DNA of 64,000 nucleotides from Alteromonas sp. KC3 (GCF_016756315.1 NZ_AP024235.1:1426001-1490000), one strand, 5' to 3'. Positions 17,535 through 26,890 are shown, numbered from the stretch's first letter. Notes: generated by a model not told the origin, from the letters alone. Program-made: numbers and translations.

Positions 17535-18020
17535 TTACTTATTAAGCGTTTCTTCTGCCAAGTGATACCAGTGATCTTGTATAAAAACGATTTTACTGTC
17601 TTTGAACTTAAAAATAGCCAAGCGAGATGGACTCGAAGTTATTTCAGTATCTTCTTGATTTCGGTACCGACTAACGAATTCTACCGCTGCTGTTTGATAC
17701 CCATGAATCACTGATTTTAATACAGTGTTAGCTTCAACGGTGTTGGCATATCCACCTCTTTCCATTTGACGAAGAAAGGCTTTTCTCCAAATATTCTTAT
17801 CAAACTTAGCCTCATACTCTTCGTGTAAATAGACAACATCTTCGTGTAGCGAACCCAAAAATACATCAACATTCTCGGTGGTCGAATGTTGAACAACAGA
17901 AAGGTTTATTTTTTGATAGTAGTCTTTGATTAGGGTTAATTGACACTGATTATCACAGTGGGTGTCCGCGTTAACTTGCATCGCAAGCACGAGAAATAGC
18001 ATTGCTGTAAAACGTTTCAT
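17535..18020 (-). CDS. Secreted NTF2/SnoaL-like protein
   Basis: 161 residues. A signal peptide (MKRFTAMLFLVLAMQVNA) is followed by CDNQC and an NTF2-like alpha+beta domain (IKDYYQKINL, then FKDSKIVFIQDHWYHL at the C-terminus). Ligand or reaction unknown. It is 49 bp downstream of the 242-residue exported protein and probably in its operon, under promoter element copy 2. Confidence 0.65.
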   Translation of the reverse strand: MKRFTAMLFLVLAMQVNADTHCDNQCQLTLIKDYYQKINLSVVQHSTTENVDVFLGSLHEDVVYLHEEYEAKFDKNIWRKAFLRQMERGGYANTVEANTVLKSVIHGYQTAAVEFVSRYRNQEDTEITSSPSRLAIFKFKDSKIVFIQDHWYHLAEETLNK

Positions 18021-18069
18021 TCGTTACTCCTGATTTATTAAATAGTTATGGCTGAGTTTGCATGGTGTC

Positions 18070-18798
18070 TTAATCTAACGACTTCATATCATTGCAGTTG
18101 CCGCCTAACCATTGTGAAAAAGCAGAGTTTTCGTATCCAAGCTCTACTCTATCCTCGACGCTAACAAAGTATGTTGTCATCAATCCGCTTGCATTTACGT
18201 CAACTTCAAAAACAGGAATCGATTGCTTATTAAATACGATGTCGTTTTTTCGCACGCCGACAATTTCTAATTGAGACAGTCCATTTTGATAGTGATATGT
18301 AGGAATTGAGAATGTAGTATTATGTTGCAGTGGCAGCGCGGTAAATAAAGTACCCCACAAATTTCCTTCCCAGAGTTTTCCGTCGAACATTAGGCTGAAA
18401 CCATCTTTATTTGTCTGCTGGCCCAATAAAAACACAGAAGTGCTATCGCCATCAAAGTCATAGTCGATGCTCAGAGACTTCCCTCCCATCCGCGAGTGAT
18501 AAAAGTGGGTAGGAGTCATATCTCTATTTAATACAAATTCATCTTTCATATTAAAATTACGTGACGGCATAATTTGATGAATAGCAATAAATGTTTTGTC
18601 GCCTTTCTTTACTATTTTTTTCGAGACCTTTGCGACAACTTTCTTTTGATTTTCACCATCTGGAACAGATGATAGGTAACAATAATTACCAACGGCTAAA
18701 TAATCAGAACTAGGCAATTCGTTGCCTGATTCATTGCCAATGACGAATAAGGGGACCAAAAGAGTAATGGTAAATAGAGCGATGCGAGATGAAACCAT
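18070..18798 (-). CDS. Exported protein, DUF3108-like
   Basis: 242 residues with an N-terminal signal peptide. The body is beta-rich (YDFDGDSTSVFLL, FDGKLWEGNLWGTLFTALPL, FEVDVNASGLMTTYFVS), which resembles DUF3108-type periplasmic proteins; this is a weak family call. It is the first gene of a unit driven by promoter element copy 2, 117 bp upstream, and is followed by the NTF2-like gene. Confidence 0.55.
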   Translation of the reverse strand: MVSSRIALFTITLLVPLFVIGNESGNELPSSDYLAVGNYCYLSSVPDGENQKKVVAKVSKKIVKKGDKTFIAIHQIMPSRNFNMKDEFVLNRDMTPTHFYHSRMGGKSLSIDYDFDGDSTSVFLLGQQTNKDGFSLMFDGKLWEGNLWGTLFTALPLQHNTTFSIPTYHYQNGLSQLEIVGVRKNDIVFNKQSIPVFEVDVNASGLMTTYFVSVEDRVELGYENSAFSQWLGGNCNDMKSLD

Positions 18799-19347
18799 AA
18801 AAGTCCTTAATTCTTATCGTACAAATAAATCTCCTCATCAGTTCTTCCTTGTATATCAAGTTGTCACAGGTGGGCAGATATTTAGGGTTATATTTTGAAG
18901 GTATATTAAGATGATGCCCATTCCATAAAACTGAATGTTAGTTATTCAAAAATGAATAGTTGGGGAGTATTGGGCTAAGAGGGAAGTGAAGAAGTTAAGC
19001 GAAATTAGTTGGTACTCCTAAACCCGTCTTTTGAAGTTTGATTGCAAAAGGTGACTGAACTCTTAGCACACCAATCCATCACACTAATTCGTCACTATTC
19101 AAATTTTAAATATATTTGAGAGTAATGGCTTATTTGCACTACAGACCGCGTTTCGCAAGCAAAAGCGTCTATACAGTAAATTCAGAATTTCCACTATAAA
19201 TAACAAAAATTAAACATTTTGTTTACATGTCTTTTCTTACTTGGTTATTGTAGATATCCCACACTTAATGAGCCGTTCGCTACGTTGTTGATGTGGACTA
19301 TCGCTCAAAAATAATAAAAACACATAAAAACAAGTAAGAGAATAATA
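18799..19347. other. Intergenic region, divergent promoters
   Basis: 549 bp between the divergent 18798 gene and the TonB receptor. It holds promoter element copy 2. The rest (18960-19347) is AT-rich with no convincing gene, Fur box or hairpin that I can see. Confidence 0.5.
18915..18958 (-). promoter_or_regulatory. Shared 44 bp promoter element, copy 2
   Basis: Same two palindromes as copy 1: CATTC-N9-GAATG (18919-18937) and TATTCA-N4-TGAATA (18943-18958). On the minus strand TTTTAT and a TAATAT -10 are separated by 16 bp. It lies 117 bp before the DUF3108-like gene. Confidence 0.65.
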
Positions 19348-21849
19348 ATGAGTAAACGCTTACCCTTAACCTTTAAACGCAAACAAGTCGCAACGCTCAT
19401 CGCACTTAGTTTAAGCCTTACCAGTCAATCGGTGTTATCGCAGGAAACCACAGAGCCTGCAGAAGATGAATTGGTAGAACAAATTCTTATCACGGCTTCA
19501 AAAAGAAGCACAGGTTTGCAAGAAACACCTATCGCCGTTTCAGTTACTAGCGGTGAAGCCATTGAACAAACCCAAGTGTTAGACATTCAAGATATGCAGG
19601 CACTTGTACCTACGTTGCGCGTAACACCGCTTCAGCGCTCTACCAACACCAACTTCTCAATTCGCGGTTTCGGTAACGGAACTAACAATACGGGCATAGA
19701 GCCGTCCGTCGGCGTGTTTATCGACGGTGTATATCGTTCACGCGCTGCTGCGCAAATTGGTGATCTACCGCGGGTACAACAAGTCGAAGTATTAAGCGGC
19801 CCGCAAAGTACATTATTTGGTAAGAACGCGTCGGCTGGGGTAATCAGCATAAGAACCGATGCACCATCGTTTACGCAAGAAGGTAAGGTTACGCTTGGTA
19901 TCGGCAACTATAACCAGCGACTATTAAAGGGATACTATACCAACGGTATTACTGATGAATTTGCTTTTAGTGTATCTGGTGGTATCAATAAGCGCGACGG
20001 CTACACTGATAGTGTTGTGGAGGGTGTTGACGAGCTTAATAACCGCGATCGCTGGAATATTCGTGGACAAGCCCTTTACGAACCAAACTCAGATGTTCGA
20101 CTTCGCTTTATTGCCGATTACAGCGAAATTGATGAGCGTTGCTGTACGGTAGCAGACTTTATTAATGGCCCAACAACAGGTGTGGTAAGAGCGCTAGGGG
20201 GAACGGTATTAGATACTGAAGACCCATATGCTTACGAGTCTGCACTAAACTTCAATCCAAACAATAGTGTGGAAGACGGTGGTGTGTCATTGCAGCTGGA
20301 TGTGGACTTCGAAACATTCTCATTTACGTCAATCAGTGCGTATCGAAACAACAAATCAGATTACTTTGTTGATGTAGATTATACCTCGCTAGATATCTTA
20401 GCCGAGGAGGGTCATACCGATATTGATACTTTCACTCAGGAATTTCGCTTAACTTCAACGGGCGAAAATAAGCTAGATTGGATGGTGGGTATGTTCTACT
20501 TCTCTGAAGAAGTAGATACTGGAGATACGTTGTTTTACGGTTCAGCGGTGCGCCCTTTCTTTGACGTTTTACTTAACGCTGGCGTAGCGCAAGCTATTGC
20601 TCCACTGCCATTTGAGGCCGTTTTTCCTGATGGTTTCCTAGGTACATTTGAGCCGCTATACGGGCAAGCTCCTGGAACATTTTTTGGGCAAGATCAGTTC
20701 GTGAATAGCGAGTTCTTACAAGACAATGACGCACTTTCGGTATTCCTTAGTTTGGACTATCACTTCTCAGACCGTTTGACCGGGACATTTGGCGTAAGCT
20801 ACACAGAAGATGAAAAAGATGTGTCTATTGAGCAAGTAAATACCGAAGTATTGTCTTCGATAGACTTTGCTACTACACCTACGGTGTTTGGTGTGCCGCT
20901 TTCCACCGCTGTGCCAGCACTTACTCCGTTTATCCCAACGTTGCAAAGTGTACAGTTTTTACCCCCTCAGCTGACTTATCCAAACGCAGTTGAAAGTGGT
21001 AATACCAACGATGACAAAGTCACCTGGAGTGCGCGTATTGCCTATGAAGTAAACAAAAACATCAATGTGTTTGCTACGGCTGCAACAGGTTTTAAGGCGT
21101 CTTCATGGAACTTGTCTCGCGACACGCGCCCATTCGCAGCGGACCAAAGCGCACTTGAAGCGGCCAATCTAACTCAGCCCAATCAAAGTTACGGTACGCG
21201 TTATGCGGGACCTGAAGAGTCAACGGTATACGAGCTAGGGATGAAGGCCCGATTTAAAGACGGTGCTTTTAACATCACATTGTTTGATCAAACTATTGAA
21301 GGTTTCCAATCAAGCATATTTGTTGGAACAGGCTTTGTGTTAGCTAATGCAGGTAAGCAGTCCACAAAAGGTGTTGAATTTGATTCAACCTATAATGTGA
21401 CTGACAACTTAGTGTTTAACTTTGCAGGTACCATTTTAGACCCAGTTTACGACTCGTTCGAAGGCGCTAATGGACTAAATGGACCAACGGATTTATCGGG
21501 CACTATGCCTGCTGGTATCCATGAACGAAGCTTTGTTGCGGGCTTAACGTATCACCTTGATTTCGAAAATGGCATGACAGGTTATGTGCGAAGCGATTAC
21601 CTGTATGAAAGTGAAGTTCACATTGTAGAGAACGTACCACCTGAAATGACTCGAGAAGTCAGTACACTAAATGCAAGTGCTGGTCTCGAGTTTGAAAATG
21701 GCGTTAGCGTACAGGTATGGGTTCGTAACCTCACCAATGACGAGTATTTCTTATCGGCATTCCCACCGCCTATTCAAGCGGGTAGCTTCAACGGATACCC
21801 GAATCAACCTCGTACTTTTGGTGCAACAATTTCATATTTGTTTGAATAA
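19348..21849 (+). CDS. TonB-dependent outer-membrane receptor
   Basis: 833 residues. A signal peptide (ending SVLSQ) is followed by a TonB box-like EQILITASKR and a plug domain (NFSIRGFGNG, PSVGVFIDGVYRSR, VEVLSGPQSTLFGKNASAG). The barrel ends in FGATISYLFE with the terminal aromatic residue. Plug style matches the large group of alteromonad/sphingomonad receptors of unknown ligand. No Fur box or carbohydrate-gene neighbours are visible, so the substrate cannot be named. An adjacent Cys-Cys pair (DERCCTV) lies in an extracellular-type loop. Confidence 0.92.
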   Translation: MSKRLPLTFKRKQVATLIALSLSLTSQSVLSQETTEPAEDELVEQILITASKRSTGLQETPIAVSVTSGEAIEQTQVLDIQDMQALVPTLRVTPLQRSTNTNFSIRGFGNGTNNTGIEPSVGVFIDGVYRSRAAAQIGDLPRVQQVEVLSGPQSTLFGKNASAGVISIRTDAPSFTQEGKVTLGIGNYNQRLLKGYYTNGITDEFAFSVSGGINKRDGYTDSVVEGVDELNNRDRWNIRGQALYEPNSDVRLRFIADYSEIDERCCTVADFINGPTTGVVRALGGTVLDTEDPYAYESALNFNPNNSVEDGGVSLQLDVDFETFSFTSISAYRNNKSDYFVDVDYTSLDILAEEGHTDIDTFTQEFRLTSTGENKLDWMVGMFYFSEEVDTGDTLFYGSAVRPFFDVLLNAGVAQAIAPLPFEAVFPDGFLGTFEPLYGQAPGTFFGQDQFVNSEFLQDNDALSVFLSLDYHFSDRLTGTFGVSYTEDEKDVSIEQVNTEVLSSIDFATTPTVFGVPLSTAVPALTPFIPTLQSVQFLPPQLTYPNAVESGNTNDDKVTWSARIAYEVNKNINVFATAATGFKASSWNLSRDTRPFAADQSALEAANLTQPNQSYGTRYAGPEESTVYELGMKARFKDGAFNITLFDQTIEGFQSSIFVGTGFVLANAGKQSTKGVEFDSTYNVTDNLVFNFAGTILDPVYDSFEGANGLNGPTDLSGTMPAGIHERSFVAGLTYHLDFENGMTGYVRSDYLYESEVHIVENVPPEMTREVSTLNASAGLEFENGVSVQVWVRNLTNDEYFLSAFPPPIQAGSFNGYPNQPRTFGATISYLFE

Positions 21850-21869
21850 AACACGCTTGTACGTGAATT

Positions 21870-21900
21870 AAAAAAGGCCAGTTTGAATCTGGCCTTTTTT
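21870..21900. terminator. Bidirectional terminator
   Basis: A-run, GGCCAG/CTGGCC stem, T-run. It lies between the convergent receptor and metalloprotease genes and works in both directions. Confidence 0.9.
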
Positions 21901-21914
21901 GTACAAGAGAGAAA

Positions 21915-23480
21915 CTAGTTACTGCCAGGTACTGCAGGCACACCGTTTCCATTCTTTCCGTTAGTAATATACATGCTAACTTCGTAATTTCCTGTTCTGA
22001 ATGTACCGTTACCGGTACCGTCAAGAGAGATTATTCCCACGCCGGGCAACAGCAACTCATCAGGTGACGAAACTTGCAGTATGTAATCGCCGTCTTGGTT
22101 AAGCGGAGCATCAACCATATACGCATCAAAACCCTCGAAGTTTTGGAAGTTGCGTTGCACGAGTGTTAGCGAGCCATCACGCTCTACGTAATAAAGCGCA
22201 ACAGCACCAATGACGAAATCAGCTAGGGCATTTTGCTCTGCTGACGGTGTATCAAAGCCGAAGAACTCAGCACTTAAAAACTGACCTGACTTCGCTGTAA
22301 ACCGGTAGCTATCTACTTCTCCTGCAACGTCAATACGTCCAGCTACACGCGCTTCTAATAATTCGAGTTTGCCACCAGCATTATCACCGGTTTCCAATGT
22401 ATTTGGTGCAAGTACTTTTCGTAGTTTTACCTTCTTATTACCGCCAGTGACACTCTCTTCTTGCAGTAACCTTGCTCGCTGATTTGCAGCGAGTTTCAAC
22501 GCTGAACGTTCAGAGAAAAAACGCAAATCTACAGTGCTATCGGCAAAACCTGTACCTACACTAGCACCAGATGCCATTGTATGATCAAATGACTCAAGGG
22601 CAGCAAGTGGGCCGTCAAATACAGGGAAAAAGTCACCCGTACCCGGTGTTACACCATCACCTGGTGCGCCGAAACTATCGTGGTGACGCAACCCTAAATT
22701 ATGGCCTAATTCGTGAGCCCCAGTGTTCGATGCCTGATTAACAATTGCTGTCGACAATGCAGCATCCACATCGCCATCAACGATAGGAATACCTGAAATA
22801 CGCGAGAAGAAATCGCCAGAAGGGTCGAGTGCTACGAGTACCTGCCAAAGACTTGCATCAACAAATGCACTGTCGTCGCGTATATCATTTCTAATATCAA
22901 TAGACTGAGCGCGGCCAAAAAGAATACCGTTGTTAAAGTCGATACATACACCGTCTTCGTCGCGACATTCAAAAATAAGAGTAGAGTAATCTCCTTCGGT
23001 AGGTCTTGTTTGCGTGAAGCTAATGTCAAAACCTTCATAGCGACTCTCAATATTCGCTTGAATTTGATCGCGCTCACTTTGGGAGTACTGATAGCTGGTA
23101 AACGTTTGTCGTACATTTGGTACAAACGTAATCGCTTCGAAAGTAGGCGATGATTGTTCAAAGTCAAGGAAGACTACTTGGGTATCGGTGTTCTGCTGAC
23201 CAACGGCAACACCTTGGCCTTTTTTACTATTTTTGCTTTGTTTACCACTGTTTACTTGTGCGTTAATGGCGGATTCTTTGTCAGATGCGTCTGATAGTAG
23301 CGCCAGAGTTTGTTCAACCGATAGCGCTCTTCTGTCAAGGCAAGAGGTTTGACCGCAGTCATCCATGATGACAGGAAGTGATGTGGTAGTATTAATATCT
23401 TGGGCACTAGCGCCTTGCCAAACACAAAGCATACTGCATGCTAGTAGACTTAAGCGTACTGTCTTTTTGCTTTTTTTCAT
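21915..23480 (-). CDS. Secreted metzincin-type zinc metalloprotease
   Basis: 521 residues with a signal peptide (ending GASAQ). The zinc motif HELGHNLGLRHHD near residue 259 and a downstream Met (FDHTMASG), a plausible Met-turn, place it among metzincins. The C-terminal region (YRFTAKSGQFLSAEFFGFDT) resembles a pre-peptidase C-terminal-like beta domain, often removed after export. Probably extracellular. Its ribosome-binding site lies in a hairpin (23492-23509). It is convergent with the TonB receptor. Confidence 0.85.
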   Translation of the reverse strand: MKKSKKTVRLSLLACSMLCVWQGASAQDINTTTSLPVIMDDCGQTSCLDRRALSVEQTLALLSDASDKESAINAQVNSGKQSKNSKKGQGVAVGQQNTDTQVVFLDFEQSSPTFEAITFVPNVRQTFTSYQYSQSERDQIQANIESRYEGFDISFTQTRPTEGDYSTLIFECRDEDGVCIDFNNGILFGRAQSIDIRNDIRDDSAFVDASLWQVLVALDPSGDFFSRISGIPIVDGDVDAALSTAIVNQASNTGAHELGHNLGLRHHDSFGAPGDGVTPGTGDFFPVFDGPLAALESFDHTMASGASVGTGFADSTVDLRFFSERSALKLAANQRARLLQEESVTGGNKKVKLRKVLAPNTLETGDNAGGKLELLEARVAGRIDVAGEVDSYRFTAKSGQFLSAEFFGFDTPSAEQNALADFVIGAVALYYVERDGSLTLVQRNFQNFEGFDAYMVDAPLNQDGDYILQVSSPDELLLPGVGIISLDGTGNGTFRTGNYEVSMYITNGKNGNGVPAVPGSN

Positions 23481-24015
23481 TTTACTAAGTCCTTTCAGCT
23501 GCTTGAAAGTTGCAACACCTTAAATACAAACTCGCGCAGTTGATTAATTTTTGTAGTAGAGGTTTTCTAACGTTTGGGTTAGAAAATCCAATGTAGCAAA
23601 GCGCAAGACATTGTTAAATTAATAAACGTTCATAAAATAATCAGAGTAATTTGACAGATGTTCACTTCCCTTTACGTAACCTTATTTTACTGATCCGCTT
23701 AGGAGTCTTCCGGCTCATAGTGAGTACGCTCTACTACGGTTTTGTGCTTATTGAGAGGGAAGTGGCAACAAAAACCAGTATGCACTGGGACACACAAAGT
23801 TTAATGTCATAAATTTGTGGTTAAATTTTGATCAATGTGTAACACTGATAAATGCTGACTTGGTCGTTACATTTTTTAAACAGCCAAATTACGGACATCA
23901 TATTCATTGCCTAAATTCGCTTGGAGAGAAGAAGTGTAGTGAAGCGGTCAGCACGTACAATCAATGACTGCGGTAAATGTCACTTCATTCTAGATTATCA
24001 CTATGGAGGTGTATC
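23481..24015. other. Divergent intergenic region
   Basis: 535 bp between the metalloprotease and the unknown operon. It holds the SD hairpin and a perfect palindrome TTTTCTAAC-N6-GTTAGAAAA (23563-23586), about 85-105 bp before the protease start. No convincing gene or clear -35/-10 pair for the operon at 24016. Confidence 0.5.
23492..23509 (-). promoter_or_regulatory. Hairpin overlapping the metalloprotease ribosome-binding site
   Basis: CTTTCA-N6-TGAAAG perfect inverted repeat. On the minus strand its 3' arm includes most of the AAAGGA Shine-Dalgarno, 9 bases before the ATG, so folding would hide the site. Confidence 0.45.
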
Positions 24016-24804
24016 ATGTCTGGAACTTCTGAAGCAGTTACTCAGGCCACAAGACTAAACGAAATTGGATTCCCTGAATTTACGACTAAACTCATAACCG
24101 ATGTATTTGACGCATTAATTTCTAGCAATATCCGCCAAACCGAAGCCTATATCGAGCTGCTTCAACAAACTAGCAAGTCGCTTTCTTCTTTTATCAATGA
24201 CACCAAAGACGATATCAGCGGTGACATGATTTTAGACTTTTTAGCTCGCGCGTTACCTGCTGATGTCGACGATCAAGAGAAGGTTACTGCGGTTGAAAAT
24301 AACGGTGGCAACGCCACACTCAATCAAGATCAAGCCAATACGCTAAATGCAGCGCTTGAAACGCCAGCAGAAGCCGGTGTCACTGACAATAACCAAGTTG
24401 CCGTAGATGGCCAAAACTCGTATGACGCTATTTTAGATGCCGTAGCAAGGCGAATATCAGTAAATAAATACGACATGCTCAAAGAAATGGTAAAACAAGG
24501 AATTTTGCGACTGGTTATCGAAAACGGTGATATAGAAACGCGTTTAACTTTTACCACCTATGGTTCGTCGTTTAGCCGAGAAACACAGAACAAATACAAC
24601 CGCAAAGCGTTTTCTGCAAAGGCTCGCGCTAAAACCGGTTCTATCTTATCTCCGTGGGTCAAAGCATCGGCGTCAACCAAATATTCTAATGTGACGGTGA
24701 CGACAACAAGCAAAGTTGATCAGGATAGGTCAGGCTCAAGAGTAAATATTTTTGGTGGTGTGAAAATTAACTTCCGCACCGACTATTTACCTTTAGATCA
24801 GTAA
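24016..24804 (+). CDS. Unknown protein A of three-gene operon (DUF2589-like?)
   Basis: 262 residues, no signal peptide or membrane helix. The N-terminus (LNEIGFPEFTTKLITDVF) is shared with the next gene. An acidic Asn/Asp-rich linker (about 88-135) follows, then a helix-strand unit (MVKQGILRLVIENGDIETRL). A Ser/Thr/Lys-rich segment (SPWVKASASTKYSNVTV) precedes the terminal strand VNIFGGVKINF. This layout recalls DUF2589 proteins from memory only. I chose the ATG 6 bases after GGAGG; a longer frame from 23977 lacks such a site. Confidence 0.7.
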   Translation: MSGTSEAVTQATRLNEIGFPEFTTKLITDVFDALISSNIRQTEAYIELLQQTSKSLSSFINDTKDDISGDMILDFLARALPADVDDQEKVTAVENNGGNATLNQDQANTLNAALETPAEAGVTDNNQVAVDGQNSYDAILDAVARRISVNKYDMLKEMVKQGILRLVIENGDIETRLTFTTYGSSFSRETQNKYNRKAFSAKARAKTGSILSPWVKASASTKYSNVTVTTTSKVDQDRSGSRVNIFGGVKINFRTDYLPLDQ

Positions 24805-24815
24805 GGATACACGCC

Positions 24816-25577
24816 ATGTCAAACTCAGCTCTTAATGAGCTGGGTTTTGCCGAGTTTGTGGCAAAACTCATCTCAGATACCTTTGGTGCGGTTCTCGCAT
24901 CGCAAATCGAACAGCAAGATAAAATAACCGAACTCACGAATTTACTGTCACTTTCGGACGACGAGTTTGTTGCAATGTGCATGCAAGACGACGATCTTGT
25001 GTTTCAGTTAGAAGAGAATCTCAAGCAGCGCTACCCTTTTGATAGTGATACTGCACATGCGGTCTACAAGGGCGCACCGTACCAGCCACCAACGCAACAA
25101 AAGGAAGAGCAGCCACCGTTCTTTAATGATTTAGGAATTTCGCTGGAAGAAAAACTACACTTCTCAGGTAAAAAGTTAACCGAAGAAGGTGCAAAGAAAA
25201 TAAAAAATGCCGTAATGTTTAACATTGCGCAGAAACAGCGCCAACTGCTTTCTGATGTATTGATAAATGGTATTCCCAAGTTGTCTGTCGATCACGGCAA
25301 GATCAACGCCAAGCTAACATTCAGCATGAAGGATGAGGGCTCGCAGGAAGAGGAAGATGAGAGTAACTCTGCGCCGAGCAACAATGCAGTAATAACCAAC
25401 AATTTCGCTGTGAACAATTTGTCAGTGGCCAATCGATTTGCCGGTGTTATTGATACGTCAAAACTGATAAAAACAAGGCTTAACATTACGCCTGCGAGTA
25501 ACCGAGCGCCGCAGGACGCACAAAGCAGCGCAAACATTTACAGCGAAGTTGAAATTCACTTCAAGTCCATTTTATGA
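24816..25577 (+). CDS. Unknown protein B, paralogue of protein A
   Basis: 253 residues, soluble. By eye it aligns with protein A at the N-terminus (LNELGFAEFVAKLISDTF), in the middle (LINGIPKLSVDHGKINAKLTF) and at the end (ANIYSEVEIHFKSIL). It differs in an acidic Gln/Pro-rich linker (about 85-105) and a Glu-rich stretch with Asn repeats (NNAVITNNFAVNNLSV). It lies 11 bp after gene A and overlaps gene C by 4 bp, so this is one operon. Such pairs often form hetero-oligomers, but that is inference. Confidence 0.7.
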   Translation: MSNSALNELGFAEFVAKLISDTFGAVLASQIEQQDKITELTNLLSLSDDEFVAMCMQDDDLVFQLEENLKQRYPFDSDTAHAVYKGAPYQPPTQQKEEQPPFFNDLGISLEEKLHFSGKKLTEEGAKKIKNAVMFNIAQKQRQLLSDVLINGIPKLSVDHGKINAKLTFSMKDEGSQEEEDESNSAPSNNAVITNNFAVNNLSVANRFAGVIDTSKLIKTRLNITPASNRAPQDAQSSANIYSEVEIHFKSIL

Positions 25578-26212
25578 CTACTTCCACAGACGTACAGAGC
25601 TTAATTTGGCTGATTCACGCTGAAATGGCAACGGTGATGAACACCCTAGCCAATCAGCAGTCAGGCTTTGGTGTAGAGAGTATCCGAGTAAGAATGGGGC
25701 AACTAACTGATAACGGAGATAACAGTGAAACGGCTCCCCAGCTTGATGTCCAGCGCTACCCGCTAGCCCAACAAGGGTGGTTACTAGACATTAACTACAA
25801 CGTTCATGCTTTTGATACACAACCGGTACCTGCGAAATGGAAAGGCTTAAAAGGCGATATTGAGGTTATTCACCTTCAAGGCGTAGGTCCACAGCTTACC
25901 AAGCGCCTGCATAAGTTACAGATCTTTACCATTGATGATTTAAGACTTATGAATGCTGAATTGGTCAGGGACCATGACTTAAGACAGCACCAAACGATGG
26001 CTGCGCTTGCATTAGCATTGCCGCCTATCGCTTTAACCACTGATATCCTAGAAAAGTCGCCGCTATGGTTGATAGACAACGAATCGTGGTTGAATACCCA
26101 TGTGTCTTCAGACAATCACCTTCGTGCACTCTCTACATGGCTACGACAACTTGAGGTTTGTTTGGATAATAAGTGGTTGTCTCGTGTGTCATTACGCGAA
26201 ATTGTAGATTAA
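25574..26212 (+). CDS. Unknown protein C with helix-hairpin-helix motif
   Basis: 212 residues, soluble. The N-terminal half (LIWLIHAEMATVMNTLANQQ, then ESIRVRMGQL) is of no recognised family. The central segment VIHLQGVGPQLTKRLHKLQI followed by TIDDLRLM is a helix-hairpin-helix of the kind that binds DNA or mediates protein contacts. It overlaps gene B (ATGA), indicating coupled translation. In context it may be the factor that links proteins A and B to a nucleic acid or larger assembly; nothing in the sequence proves this. Confidence 0.65.
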   Translation: MTTSTDVQSLIWLIHAEMATVMNTLANQQSGFGVESIRVRMGQLTDNGDNSETAPQLDVQRYPLAQQGWLLDINYNVHAFDTQPVPAKWKGLKGDIEVIHLQGVGPQLTKRLHKLQIFTIDDLRLMNAELVRDHDLRQHQTMAALALALPPIALTTDILEKSPLWLIDNESWLNTHVSSDNHLRALSTWLRQLEVCLDNKWLSRVSLREIVD

Positions 26213-26245
26213 TTCCGCGCACAGTCTAAAAAATAACTTGCTTTC

Positions 26246-26301
26246 ATGTAACCTTTGGGTATCATTGATACCTAAGGGTTACATATGGTTGGTTTAGGTA
26301 T
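26246..26301. promoter_or_regulatory. Nested palindromes upstream of the membrane protein/XRE pair
   Basis: Outer arms ATGTAACC/GGTTACAT (26246-26284) enclose GGTATC-ATT-GATACC (26258-26272). A third half-site, TTAGGTATC, follows at 26293-26301. No T-run follows, so operators are more likely than a terminator. Confidence 0.5.
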
Positions 26302-26401
26302 CATAGAACCGACGGTTTCCCACTATGCCATGGCTCGATATAACGTTTTACTTTTTTAGTTTGTCGCATTTACCGTGCGAACTACGCAAAGGATTTAATT
26401 T

Positions 26402-26890
26402 ATGACACACACTTCACCTTCTGAAGTAACAGCAGCAATGGAAGAGGACTACCTGTCTTTGATAGGGCAATCGAGTATTGCTGTGGCTTTTATATTGTTT
26501 TTTACCGCATTGTCAAATGCCAACATCGGTCAGGATACGGCTTGGGAGTGGGTACTTGGTGGTGGAACATTGGTTGCGCTAACTGCGGTGATCACGCTGT
26601 GCATTAGGTCGTTTAAATACACAAGAAACCTCAATAGAGTCGGGTTTTGGACGCTAAAATTCAATGACGAATACGTTGACTTTGTAAGTGGTACAAGTTT
26701 GCGAATTACCTGTCACATTATGATGTACGGCGGCATTATCATTGGCTTTTTTGGTAGTGATATGTGGTTTAAAGCGCTTGTTTCGCCACTGCCGCTTAAC
26801 ACTGTTGTTCAACTGTTAGTGAGCGTCGCATTTTTAGTGCACGGTGGCATTATTGTGGCGAAACTGCGAGAGGAAGACCTAAATGAATGA
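26402..26890 (+). CDS. Four-helix membrane protein, unknown
   Basis: 162 residues with four hydrophobic segments (about 22-40, 50-68, 100-118 and 132-150). No catalytic motif. AAGGA lies 9 bases before the ATG. It overlaps the XRE regulator gene by 8 bp. Small membrane protein plus compact XRE regulator pairs are widespread, but their role is usually unknown. Confidence 0.65.
   Translation: MTHTSPSEVTAAMEEDYLSLIGQSSIAVAFILFFTALSNANIGQDTAWEWVLGGGTLVALTAVITLCIRSFKYTRNLNRVGFWTLKFNDEYVDFVSGTSLRITCHIMMYGGIIIGFFGSDMWFKALVSPLPLNTVVQLLVSVAFLVHGGIIVAKLREEDLNE

Noticed and set aside
10443..19000. Genomic island integrated at tRNA-Ser
   Set aside because: The region is AT-rich and accessory-like, but there is no integrase and no second copy of the tRNA 3' end in the window.
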